Source: Stenotrophomonas maltophilia
GTDB lineage: Bacteria; Pseudomonadota; Gammaproteobacteria; Xanthomonadales; Xanthomonadaceae
NCBI RefSeq assembly: GCF_003970865.1
Contig: NZ_RXLZ01000056.1
Location: forward strand, 1 to 32,647
Direction: 5' to 3'
DNA length: 32,647 bases
Shown here one piece after another: positions 7,120 to 14,450 of the stretch (its first letter is position 1; each line of letters starts with the position of its first letter). The notes beneath the pieces are model-generated. The model worked only from the letters and a program-made list of their open reading frames with translations, was not told the DNA's origin and made no database searches. The position numbers and the translations under genes were made by a program.

Positions 7120-7662
7120 ATGAGCGCTGTACAGCCGCCGCGCATCGCGGCCATCGTGCATGACCACAGCGGCGAGCCCGATGGCCTGCTGGCCGCCTTC
7201 GCCGCACGCCAGCTGGCCGCCGGCCACCGCGTGCGCGGGCTGGTACACCTGCCACACGAGCCCACCGCCAACGGCAAGAAGCGCATGGCACTGATGGACG
7301 TGACCGATCCCGGCTCGCGCTATCCGATCAGCCAGGCACTGGGGCCGGCCTCCTGCGGCTGCAACCTGGACCCGGGCGGTATCGCCGATGCAAGCGTGGT
7401 GCTGCGCCGGGCATTGCAGGACCACGCCGAGCTGGCCATCGCCAACCGCTTCGGCACCCTGGAATCGGAAGGCGGCGGCATGGCCGATGAACTGCTGGCG
7501 CTGATGCTGGCCGGCATCCCGTTGTTGACCGCGGTGAAGCTGCCCTACCTCGGCGCGTGGCGCCAGTTCACCGGCGGCATGGCCATCGAGCTGCCCGCCG
7601 AGGATGCGGCGCTGCAGGCCTGGTGGGATGCCTGCCGCAACGCGCCGGAGGCCGCTGCATGA
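7120..7662 (+). CDS. DUF2478 family protein, metal-transport associated
   Basis: This 180-residue protein matches the DUF2478 pattern. It has an N-terminal P-loop-like strand region (IAAIVHDHSGEPDGLLAAFA), then ALGPASCGCNLDPGGIADAS in the middle (about residues 92-111), and AIANRFGTLESEGGGMADEL (about 128-147). The family is often seen beside molybdenum transport or nitrogenase genes and resembles THEP1-type NTPases, but no reaction is established. The CGC pair and the conserved NRFG region are candidate functional sites. No signal peptide is seen, so it is cytoplasmic. It starts two bases after the receptor stop and overlaps the binding-protein start by four bases. Confidence 0.75.
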   Translation: MSAVQPPRIAAIVHDHSGEPDGLLAAFAARQLAAGHRVRGLVHLPHEPTANGKKRMALMDVTDPGSRYPISQALGPASCGCNLDPGGIADASVVLRRALQDHAELAIANRFGTLESEGGGMADELLALMLAGIPLLTAVKLPYLGAWRQFTGGMAIELPAEDAALQAWWDACRNAPEAAA

Positions 7663-8696
7663 GGCGGCGCGCCCTGCTGCAGGCGTTCGCGCTGGCGCCG
7701 CTGCTGGTCGCCAGTGCCGAGCTGCTGGCGATGCCGGCGCAGCGCGTGCTGCGCCTGGGTGCGCCCAAGGCCAGGCCCAAGCGCGTGTTCGCGGCCGGTC
7801 CGCCGGCTGCGGTTTTGCTCGCCGCCGTGGCACCCGAACGCCTGCTGGGCTGGCCGATGAAGGTCTCGCCCGACGCACTGGCGCAGCTGCCGGCAATGCT
7901 GCGTACGTTGCCGGTGGTCGGTCGCCTGGCCGGGCGCGGCAGCACGGTCAGTCTCGAGCGCCTGCTGGCGATGCAGCCGGACCTGGTGCTGGATGCCGGT
8001 GATTTCGATGCCAACTACCGCGACTCGGCCGAGCGGGCTTGGAAGCAGACCGCGATTCCCTTCGAACTGATTGCCGGGCGCCTGCCCGATCATCCGGCGC
8101 AGCTGCGCCACGTGGGCCGGCTGCTGGGTGTCGCCGCACGCGGCGAAGCGCTGGCGCAGGCGGCCGAGGCGCAGCTGGCATTGGTGCGCGAGGTGCTGGC
8201 GACGCGTCCCGCTGCGACGCGGCCCACCGTGTACTACGGGCGTGGCAGCGACGGCCTGGAAAGCGGCCTGTCCGGCTCGATCAACACCGAAGTCATCGAG
8301 TTCTGTGGCGGCCGCAACGTGGCCGCCAGCGCCGGTGCTGGTGGTCTCGCCCGCGTGTCGTTCGAACAACTGCTGGCCTGGGATCCGGACGTGATCCTGA
8401 CCCAGGATGCGGGGTTCGCCGCGCACGCCGCACAGGATCCGCGCTGGCGCGGCCTGCGTGCCGTGCGCGAACGTCGCCTGCATTGCGCACCGGTACTGCC
8501 GTTTGGCTGGCTGGATGGTCCGCCCGGCGTCAACCGCCTGCCCGGCCTGCCGTGGCTGCTGTCCAGGCTGCATCCGGGTGCAGTGCCCGCATTGGCGCCT
8601 GCCGCGCTGCGCACGCGCATCGGTGCGCTGCATCAGCTGCTGTGGGGCCAACCCTTGCCCGCCACGCTGGCACGCAGCCTGGATGCGAACGTCTGA
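7659..8696 (+). CDS. Periplasmic metal/chelate-binding protein (BtuF/FhuD/MolA class)
   Basis: This 345-residue protein belongs to the helical-backbone class III binding proteins. Evidence is RVFAAGPPAAVLLAAVAPER near residue 40, then LERLLAMQPDLVLDAGDF near 100-117 and VSFEQLLAWDPDVILTQD near 230-247. The N-terminus MRRRALLQAFALAPLL is hydrophobic after an arginine cluster and looks like a Tat-type signal. It would capture substrate in the periplasm from the receptor and dock on the BtuC-like permease. Haemophilus MolA, which binds molybdate and tungstate, has this same fold, whereas ModA does not. Specificity here is inferred from the ModE box. Confidence 0.85.
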   Translation: MRRRALLQAFALAPLLVASAELLAMPAQRVLRLGAPKARPKRVFAAGPPAAVLLAAVAPERLLGWPMKVSPDALAQLPAMLRTLPVVGRLAGRGSTVSLERLLAMQPDLVLDAGDFDANYRDSAERAWKQTAIPFELIAGRLPDHPAQLRHVGRLLGVAARGEALAQAAEAQLALVREVLATRPAATRPTVYYGRGSDGLESGLSGSINTEVIEFCGGRNVAASAGAGGLARVSFEQLLAWDPDVILTQDAGFAAHAAQDPRWRGLRAVRERRLHCAPVLPFGWLDGPPGVNRLPGLPWLLSRLHPGAVPALAPAALRTRIGALHQLLWGQPLPATLARSLDANV

Positions 8697-8698
8697 GC

Positions 8699-9712
8699 AT
8701 GCGCACGCTTCCACGTTGGGCCTGGCATGCCGGTGGCTGGAGCCTGCTACTGGCGATGTTGTTGCTGGCGTTCTCGGTCGGCCAGTTCCCGGTGCGACCG
8801 GCGGCGCTGCTGCACGCCATCGGCTGGCAGCTGTTCGGCATCGGCGAACCCAGCCCGCCTGCGGTGCAGGCCGCGCTCTGGCATATCCGCCTGCCGCGCG
8901 TGCTGGCCGCCGTGCTGATCGGTGCGGTGCTGTCGGCGGCCGGTGCGGCGTACCAGGCCATGTTCCGCAATCCGCTGGTGTCGCCGGACATCCTCGGCGT
9001 CTCCGCCGGTGCCGGTCTTGGCGCTTCGCTGGGCCTGTTCCTCGGCCTGCCGATGCTGCTGGTGCAGGGCATTGCGTTTGCGGGCGGGTTGGGTGCGGTG
9101 GGCCTGGTCTGCCTGGTGGCTGCGCTGGTACGGCGGCACGATCCGGTGCTGGTCCTGGTACTGGCCGGCGTCGCAGTGTCGGCGCTGCTCGGTGCCGGCA
9201 TCTCGCTGTTGAAGCTGCTGGCCGATCCGTACACGCAGCTGCCCTCGATCACTTTCTGGCTGCTGGGTGGTTTGAACGCGGTGATCATCGACGACCTCAA
9301 GGTCACCGCGCCACTGCTGCTGATCGGGCTGTTGCCGCTGGTGCTGCTGCGCTGGCGGGTGAACCTGCTCGGCCTGGGTGATGAAGAGGCCAGCGCGCTG
9401 GGCGTGGCGGTCACCCCGCTGCGCTGGACACTGATCGCCGCCGCCACGCTGTGCACGGCGGCAGCGGTTTCGCTGGCCGGCATCATCGGCTGGGTCGGAC
9501 TGGTGGTGCCACACATCGCGCGGCTGCTGGTCGGCGCCGACTTCCGTCGCCTGCTGCCGGCCAGCCTGCTGCTCGGCGCCAGTTTCCTGCTCGCCGCCGA
9601 TACGCTGGCGCGCACCCTGGCGCCGATCGAACTGCCGCTCGGCATCCTCACTGCGTTCGTCGGTGTGCCGTGCTTTTTGCTGGTACTGGCGCGCAGCGAG
9701 CGTCGCCCATGA
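8699..9712 (+). CDS. FecCD/BtuC/MolB-type ABC transporter permease
   Basis: This 337-residue protein has about ten membrane spans. The family signature LPRVLAAVLIGAVLSAAGAA is followed by YQAMFRNPLVSPDILGVSAG. Near the end come AGIIGWVGLVVPHIARLLVG and the cytoplasmic coupling region that contacts the ATPase. Such permeases form homodimers that import siderophores, cobalamin, heme or, in MolBCA, molybdate. The start at 8699 lies two bases after the binding-protein stop. The stop overlaps the ATPase start (ATGA). Only one permease gene is present, as expected for a homodimeric BtuC-type system. Confidence 0.93.
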   Translation: MRTLPRWAWHAGGWSLLLAMLLLAFSVGQFPVRPAALLHAIGWQLFGIGEPSPPAVQAALWHIRLPRVLAAVLIGAVLSAAGAAYQAMFRNPLVSPDILGVSAGAGLGASLGLFLGLPMLLVQGIAFAGGLGAVGLVCLVAALVRRHDPVLVLVLAGVAVSALLGAGISLLKLLADPYTQLPSITFWLLGGLNAVIIDDLKVTAPLLLIGLLPLVLLRWRVNLLGLGDEEASALGVAVTPLRWTLIAAATLCTAAAVSLAGIIGWVGLVVPHIARLLVGADFRRLLPASLLLGASFLLAADTLARTLAPIELPLGILTAFVGVPCFLLVLARSERRP

Positions 9713-10485
9713 GCACCGCCACACCACTACTGGAAGCACGTGCACTGGCCATCGGCCACGCCGGCGTGGCACTGGGCGCGCCGTTTGCGCTGTCGGTACA
9801 GCCTGGCGAGGTGCTGTGCCTGCTTGGCCCGAACGGCTGTGGCAAGACGACTCTGTTTCGTACGCTGCTCGGCCTGCTGCCTGCGGTGCACGGCGAGGTG
9901 AACCTGCAGGGCTCGCCGCTACGCGCGCATGATCGCGCCGCCCGCGCCCGCCGTATGGGCTATGTGCCACAGGCCGCGCCGCTGCCCTTTGCCTGGCGCG
10001 TGCGCGAGGTGGTCGCCATGGGTCGCGCCGCGCACCTGGGCCTGCTCGCGGCACCCGGTCGCGCTGATGAAGCCATCGCCGATGATTGCCTGCGCGAACT
10101 GGGCCTGCAGGCGCTGGCCGACCGCACCGTCACCACGCTCAGTGGTGGTGAGCGCCAGCTGGTACTGATCGCACGCGCACTGGCCCAGCAGGCGCAGTTG
10201 CTGGTGATGGACGAACCTACCGCCAGCCTCGACTTCGGCAACCAGTTGCGCATCCTCGATACCGTGCGCCGCCTGGCCGATCGTGGCATCGGCGTGCTGC
10301 TGTCCACCCATCAACCGCAGCACGCGCTGCAGGTGGCCGACCGCATTGCGTTGATGGCCGGCGGCAGCCTGCAGGCGCTCGGCCCTGCCCACGAGGTCGC
10401 AACGCCCGAACGCCTCGCCACCCTGTATGGCGTCGATGCCGCACGCGTCGCCGCCGCCCTGCCCGCTTCCGGAACTTCTATATGA
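9709..10485 (+). CDS. FecE/BtuD/MolC-type ABC transporter ATP-binding protein
   Basis: This 258-residue protein has all nucleotide-binding motifs: Walker A GPNGCGKTT (about residues 41-49), Q-loop YVPQA, signature LSGGERQL, Walker B LLVMDEPTASLD and switch histidine STHQP. It supplies ATP-driven force to the preceding permease. The sequence style (FAWRVREVVAMGRAAHLGLL) is that of the iron-chelate/cobalamin/MolC group and not of ModC. Its ATG overlaps the permease stop by four bases, and its own stop overlaps the methyltransferase start. Confidence 0.93.
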   Translation: MSTATPLLEARALAIGHAGVALGAPFALSVQPGEVLCLLGPNGCGKTTLFRTLLGLLPAVHGEVNLQGSPLRAHDRAARARRMGYVPQAAPLPFAWRVREVVAMGRAAHLGLLAAPGRADEAIADDCLRELGLQALADRTVTTLSGGERQLVLIARALAQQAQLLVMDEPTASLDFGNQLRILDTVRRLADRGIGVLLSTHQPQHALQVADRIALMAGGSLQALGPAHEVATPERLATLYGVDAARVAAALPASGTSI

Positions 10486-11282
10486 GTACACCGCTACCGA
10501 CCCCGATCGATCACAGCGCACGCTACCGCCAACACCTGCAGGCCTGTAGCTTCCAGGCAAAGCCGGCCAGTGCCTGGGATGCGCGTGCCGCACAGTCCAG
10601 CTGGAAGCGCCGCCACGACGACTACAGCGAGGCGTTCCTCGCCCGGCTTGATCTTTCCGGCGTGGCCACCGTGCTCGACGTGGGCTGCGGCCCCGGGCTG
10701 CTGAGCCTGCCGATTGCCACGCAGGTCGGCCATGTGCACGCGCTCGACTACAGCACCGGCATGCTCGACGGCCTGCGCGCCGCGATCACCCGCGACAGCG
10801 TTTCCAACGTCACGCCGTGGGCGCTGTCGTGGACCGACGACTGGCACGACGTGCCGCGCTGTGATCTGGCCATTGCCTCGCGCTCGCTGATGGTGGCGGA
10901 TCTCGAGGCCGCGCTGCGCAGGCTCGATGCGCACGCCCGCCAGCGTGCCTGCATCACCTTCGCCACCGGTCCTCGTGCCGGCGTGCCGGAGTTGGCCGAG
11001 CTGCTGGGCCGTGACTGGGTGCCGATGCCCGATCATCGCTACCCGATCAACATGCTGCTGGACATGGGACGCGAGCCGCAGCTGGACTACCTGCCCGAAT
11101 CGGTGCGCGACGTCGCGCAGGATGCCGATGGCCTGGTGCGCCAGGCAGTGGAGCTGTTCGGTGCGTTGGATGCGGATGAGGAAGCACGCGTACGTGCATG
11201 GCATGCACGCTCGCCGCAGCATCGTTTCGGCATGGCGCCGACGCGGCGCTGGGCGTTCATCCAGTGGGCGACGAACGGCTGA
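10482..11282 (+). CDS. Class I SAM-dependent methyltransferase, transport-operon associated
   Basis: This 266-residue protein has a Rossmann methyltransferase core. Motif I is VLDVGCGPGLLSLP (about residues 65-78), followed by VHALDYSTGMLDGLRAAI for the acidic ribose-binding end of strand 2 and CDLAIASRSLMVAD at strand 4. It starts inside the ATPase stop (ATGA), so it is the last gene of the TonB/ABC operon. Its substrate is unknown. It might modify an imported or exported chelator or a molybdenum-related metabolite, but nothing in the sequence settles this. It has no signal peptide. Confidence 0.85.
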   Translation: MSTPLPTPIDHSARYRQHLQACSFQAKPASAWDARAAQSSWKRRHDDYSEAFLARLDLSGVATVLDVGCGPGLLSLPIATQVGHVHALDYSTGMLDGLRAAITRDSVSNVTPWALSWTDDWHDVPRCDLAIASRSLMVADLEAALRRLDAHARQRACITFATGPRAGVPELAELLGRDWVPMPDHRYPINMLLDMGREPQLDYLPESVRDVAQDADGLVRQAVELFGALDADEEARVRAWHARSPQHRFGMAPTRRWAFIQWATNG

Positions 11283-11285
11283 ACC

Positions 11286-11546
11286 GGCAGAGACGGCCGC
11301 TGGCCGGCTGCTCCGGGTTCCGTGGCTGCCGGCCAGCGGCCGGCACTACCATCAGATGTGGCCAATCGTCGCCTGCGCATCACGGTAGAGCCGGCCGCTG
11401 GCCGGCTGCACCGGATTCGGTGGTTGCCGGCCAGCGGCCGGCACTACCATCAGAGGTGTCCAACCATCGCCTGCGCATCACGGTAGAGCCGGCCGCTGGC
11501 CGGCTGCTCCGGACTCCAGGGTTGCCGGCCAGCGGCCGGCACTACC
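11286..11546. repeat. Three tandem GTAG-type palindromic repeat units, 98-bp period
   Basis: Three 65-bp units at 11286-11350, 11384-11448 and 11482-11546 each run from GGTAG (GGCAG in the first) through GCCGCTGGCCGGC to GCCGGCCAGCGGCCGGC and ACTACC. They are separated by near-identical 33-bp linkers containing GCCTGCGCATCACGG. The 98-bp spacing is exact. The array fills the gap between the converging methyltransferase and modC genes and probably folds into three long hairpins that could end both transcripts or protect their 3' ends. Confidence 0.92.
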
Positions 11547-11554
11547 ATCGCGGG

Positions 11555-12223
11555 TCAACCGCCTGCGATGCGACCATCCACTACACGCGCCACCTGCTGA
11601 CCAAACATGGCCACATCCTGCGGATCGTGGCTGATCAACAACAACGGGATGCCGGTCTTGTCCAGCACCGTTTCCAGCTCTTGGCGCAGGTGCTGGCGAA
11701 GATCATGGTCCAGCGCGGAGAACGGTTCATCCAGCAACAGCGCCTGCGGCTGCGTCACCAGGGCGCGCGCCAATGCAGTGCGCTGACGCTGGCCACCGGA
11801 GACCTGCGAGGGCAGCAGATCGCCCACGGTGTCGATGCGGAATGCGTGCAACCACTGCTCCACTGCATCGAAGCGCTGGCCGACCCGCGGATTCAACCAG
11901 CCCTTCTGCAGCCCGAACGCCACGTTCTGGCGCACGCTCAGATGCGGGAACAACGCGTAATCCTGGAAGACATAACCCAACCGGCGGCGCTGCGGCGGCA
12001 GATCCACGCCGGTGGCCGCTTCGAACAGGGTCTGCCCCTGCAGGCGCACATGGCCCTGGCCCGGCCGCAGCAGCCCGGCCACCGCCTTCAAGGTCAGGCT
12101 CTTGCCGGCGCCCGAGGGCCCGAACAGCACCACCTGGCGCTGCGTGCACTGCAGCGATACGTCCAACACGAAATCCTGGCCGGCCGCCTGCAGGCGGCGC
12201 TGCACCTGCAGGTCAAGCCACAT
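11555..12223 (-). CDS. modC: Molybdate ABC transporter ATP-binding protein ModC (short form)
   Basis: This 222-residue protein carries Walker A GPSGAGKS (about residues 35-42), the ModC-like YVFQDYALFPHLSVRQNVAF, signature VSGGQRQR, Walker B ALLLDEPFSALD and ISHDPQD. It powers molybdate import through ModB. Classical ModC is about 350 residues with a C-terminal Mop/TOBE domain. This one ends right after the nucleotide-binding domain, so it lacks the regulatory molybdate-binding part. The start overlaps the modB end by 11 bases. The stop lies just before the repeat array. Confidence 0.9.
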   Translation of the reverse strand: MWLDLQVQRRLQAAGQDFVLDVSLQCTQRQVVLFGPSGAGKSLTLKAVAGLLRPGQGHVRLQGQTLFEAATGVDLPPQRRRLGYVFQDYALFPHLSVRQNVAFGLQKGWLNPRVGQRFDAVEQWLHAFRIDTVGDLLPSQVSGGQRQRTALARALVTQPQALLLDEPFSALDHDLRQHLRQELETVLDKTGIPLLLISHDPQDVAMFGQQVARVVDGRIAGG

Positions 12224-12896
12224 CGCGCAGCTCCCGTCGACGCCCGCCCACCAGCCGCGCGGCCAGCAACAGGATCACGATGCATACCACCGAGGTCAGG
12301 ATAACCAGCGCATTGGCCTTGCCGTCCTGGCCAGCCTGCACCGCCTCGTAGATGGCGATCGACAGCGTCTGCGTGCGGCCGGGAATGCTGCCGGCCACCA
12401 TCAATGTCGCGCCGAACTCGCCCATCGCGCGTGCAAACGCCAGCAGCAACCCGGCGAGGATGCCGCGCCAGGCCAGCGGCAACGTGATGCGGAAGAACAC
12501 CGCCGCTTCGGATACCCCGAGCGTACGCGCCGCCTGCTCCAGCTGCCCGTCCACTTCCTCGAACGCTGCGCGTGCCGGCTTGAACACCAGCGGCAGCGAA
12601 GCCACCGCCGCAGCAATCACGGCAGCCTGCCAGGAAAACACCAGGTTGATGCCGAACCACGACTGCAGCCATGCGCCGATCGGGCCGTTGCGACCGATCA
12701 GCACCAGCAGGTAATAACCCAGCACCGTCGGTGGCAGCACCATCGGCAGGGTCAGCAGCGAATCCAGCAGCTCACGGCCGGGAAAGCGCCGACGCGCCAG
12801 CAGCGCGCCCAGTGCCACGCCCAGCACCAGATTGATCGCAGTGGCCCAGCCGGCCACCTTCAGCGACAACCACAGTGCGCTCCAGTCGAGATCCAT
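12213..12896 (-). CDS. modB: Molybdate ABC transporter permease ModB
   Basis: This 227-residue membrane protein has five or so spans and the ModB signature region. An early LPMVLPPTVLGYYLL is followed by the EAA loop EQAARTLGVSEAAVFFRITL (about residues 140-159) that contacts ModC. Then comes ARAMGEFGATLMVAGSIPGR, typical of ModB. It forms the inner-membrane pore for molybdate and tungstate. It starts three bases after the modA stop and overlaps modC. Confidence 0.95.
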   Translation of the reverse strand: MDLDWSALWLSLKVAGWATAINLVLGVALGALLARRRFPGRELLDSLLTLPMVLPPTVLGYYLLVLIGRNGPIGAWLQSWFGINLVFSWQAAVIAAAVASLPLVFKPARAAFEEVDGQLEQAARTLGVSEAAVFFRITLPLAWRGILAGLLLAFARAMGEFGATLMVAGSIPGRTQTLSIAIYEAVQAGQDGKANALVILTSVVCIVILLLAARLVGGRRRELRDVA

Positions 12897-12899
12897 GCC

Positions 12900-13643
12900 T
12901 CAGGGCTTGCCGAACCCGTGTTTGGCCAGGATCGCCTGGCCCTGTGCCGAACGCACGAAGGCGGTGAAGCGCTTGGCTTCGGCCGGCTGCGCGCTGGCCT
13001 TGGTCACCGCCAGCGGATACGCAATGCGCCCCGCCACCGGCACCGCGAAGGCGCGGCGCACCCGGTCGGGCATCGCCTGTGCATCGGTGGCATAGACGAA
13101 GCCGGCGTCGACTTCTCCGCGCGCCACGTAATCCAGCGACTGGCGCACGTTCTGGGTGGTGATGGTCTTGCCCTGCACCGACGGCCACAGGCCTGCCGCT
13201 TCCAGCGCGCCCTTGGCATAGCGTCCGACCGGCACGCTGTCCGGGTTGCCCAGTGCGATGCGCTGCACGCTGGCACCGGCCAGATCCTTCAGGGTACGCG
13301 GCGCGGCCTTGGCCTGCGGCGGTACCACCACCCACAGCGCGTTCACGGCGAACACCTCGCGGGTACCGGCCGCCAGCAGGTCCTGCTGCTGGGCCTGGTC
13401 CATCGTGGTTTCGTCGGCCGACGCGAACACATCCACCGGTGCGCCGCGGCTGATCTGCTGCAGCAGCACGCCGGACGCGGCGAAGTTGAGATCGACCTTG
13501 GTCCCCGCGTGCGCCTTCTCATAGGCCGCACCCAGTTCGCGGAAGCTCTCGGTCAGGCTCGAGGCCGCCGACACCGTCAGATCGGCCGCCCAGGCCGGCA
13601 CCGTGGCCAGCAGTCCCAGCAACAACAGTCCAGCTCGCTTCAT
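12900..13643 (-). CDS. modA: Molybdate-binding periplasmic protein ModA
   Basis: This 247-residue protein has a clear signal peptide (MKRAGLLLLGLLATVPAWAA). Typical ModA motifs follow: LTVSAASSLTESFRELG, then FAASGVLLQQISRGAPVDVF and ASADETTMD. GNPDSVPVGRYAK and DAGFVYATDA lie in the second lobe. It captures molybdate or tungstate in the periplasm for ModBC. It starts 19 bases after the fnr stop with no room for a full promoter. It is therefore probably transcribed from the upstream hemN-like/fnr promoter, and no ModE operator is visible before it. Confidence 0.95.
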   Translation of the reverse strand: MKRAGLLLLGLLATVPAWAADLTVSAASSLTESFRELGAAYEKAHAGTKVDLNFAASGVLLQQISRGAPVDVFASADETTMDQAQQQDLLAAGTREVFAVNALWVVVPPQAKAAPRTLKDLAGASVQRIALGNPDSVPVGRYAKGALEAAGLWPSVQGKTITTQNVRQSLDYVARGEVDAGFVYATDAQAMPDRVRRAFAVPVAGRIAYPLAVTKASAQPAEAKRFTAFVRSAQGQAILAKHGFGKP

Positions 13644-13662
13644 CGTCGGCTCCCGGCCAGGT

Positions 13663-14439
13663 TCAGTTCGGATCGGATTCGTCGGCCACCGCCAGCGCCG
13701 CCAGGCGCTCGGGCTGCAGCAACAGGATCTCGCGCTGCTTCACCGCGATGATCCCATCATCGCTCAGGCGGCGCAGCACGCGGCTGGCGGTTTCCGGCGC
13801 CATCCGCAGGTAATTGGCGATCTCGGTACGCGCCATCGTCAGGTTGAAGCGCGTGGCGGAGAAACCGCGCCGAGCGTAACGCTCGGACATGTCCAGCAGG
13901 AACGCGGCCATGCGTTCTTCGGTACGGTGGTTGGCGGCCAGGGTCGCGACCTTGCCGATCTCCGCACTGAGCAGGCTGAACAGCTTGGCCTGCAACCCCG
14001 GCATGCGGGTCGCCAACAGGCTCAGCTTGGGAAACGAAATGCGGCACAGGTGCACGGTATCCAGCGCCACCGCATTGCAGGGGAAGCGCGAACCGTGGAT
14101 CGCGTTGAGGCCGATCACTTCACCCGGCAGGCTGAAGCCCAGCACCTGCTCGTTGCCCTGGCTGTCATCGACGAAGGTCTTGACCATGCCCGCGCGCACC
14201 GCAGCAATCGAATCGAACGATTCGCCGGCGCGGAAAATGTAGTCACCCGCATGGAACGGACCGACATGGTCGACCAGCACATGCAGATCGCCCAGTGCGG
14301 TCTTGTCGTAACCCTGCGACATGCAGGCGTCGGAGAACGCACAGGTGCTGCAGAAGTGCAGTGCGTCGCCATCATCGGCGGCGGCGGGGTTGGGTGTGGC
14401 CCGGCCGAGACGGCCCTGCGAAGGCGGAATTGAAGACAT
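13663..14439 (-). CDS. FNR-type oxygen-sensing transcriptional regulator
   Basis: This 258-residue Crp/Fnr protein keeps the FNR sensor cysteines. CSTCAFSDAC gives the C-x2-C-x5-C spacing (about residues 30-39), and a fourth cysteine sits in RFPCNAVAL. The cyclic-nucleotide-type barrel is followed by the dimer helix and a helix-turn-helix with TRTEIANYLR-type and ETASRVLRRL elements. The E-x2-SR recognition residues are those that read TTGAT-N4-ATCAA. A [4Fe-4S] cluster should make it active only without oxygen. The start at 14439 was chosen over 14601, which would run into the hemN-like gene. It lies 11 bases after that gene and 19 bases before modA. Boxes of this type occur at five or six places in the window. 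Confidence 0.93.
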   Translation of the reverse strand: MSSIPPSQGRLGRATPNPAAADDGDALHFCSTCAFSDACMSQGYDKTALGDLHVLVDHVGPFHAGDYIFRAGESFDSIAAVRAGMVKTFVDDSQGNEQVLGFSLPGEVIGLNAIHGSRFPCNAVALDTVHLCRISFPKLSLLATRMPGLQAKLFSLLSAEIGKVATLAANHRTEERMAAFLLDMSERYARRGFSATRFNLTMARTEIANYLRMAPETASRVLRRLSDDGIIAVKQREILLLQPERLAALAVADESDPN

Positions 14440-14450
14440 CGGGGCAGGAC

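Noticed and set aside
5153..7291. 712-codon open frame on the minus strand opposite the TonB receptor
   Set aside because: Composition is that of a GC-rich antisense frame, and the plus strand has a complete receptor with signal peptide and plug motifs.
5132..11282. Treating the operon as a siderophore or vitamin B12 uptake system
   Set aside because: Fold families alone would allow it, but the ModE operator, adjacent modE and DUF2478 point to molybdenum or tungsten. No Fur-box-like or cobalamin riboswitch sequence was recognised upstream.
11286..11546. Regular repeats considered as a CRISPR array
   Set aside because: The units are 65-bp palindromes and the 33-bp linkers are nearly identical to each other, whereas CRISPR spacers differ. 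No cas genes are near.
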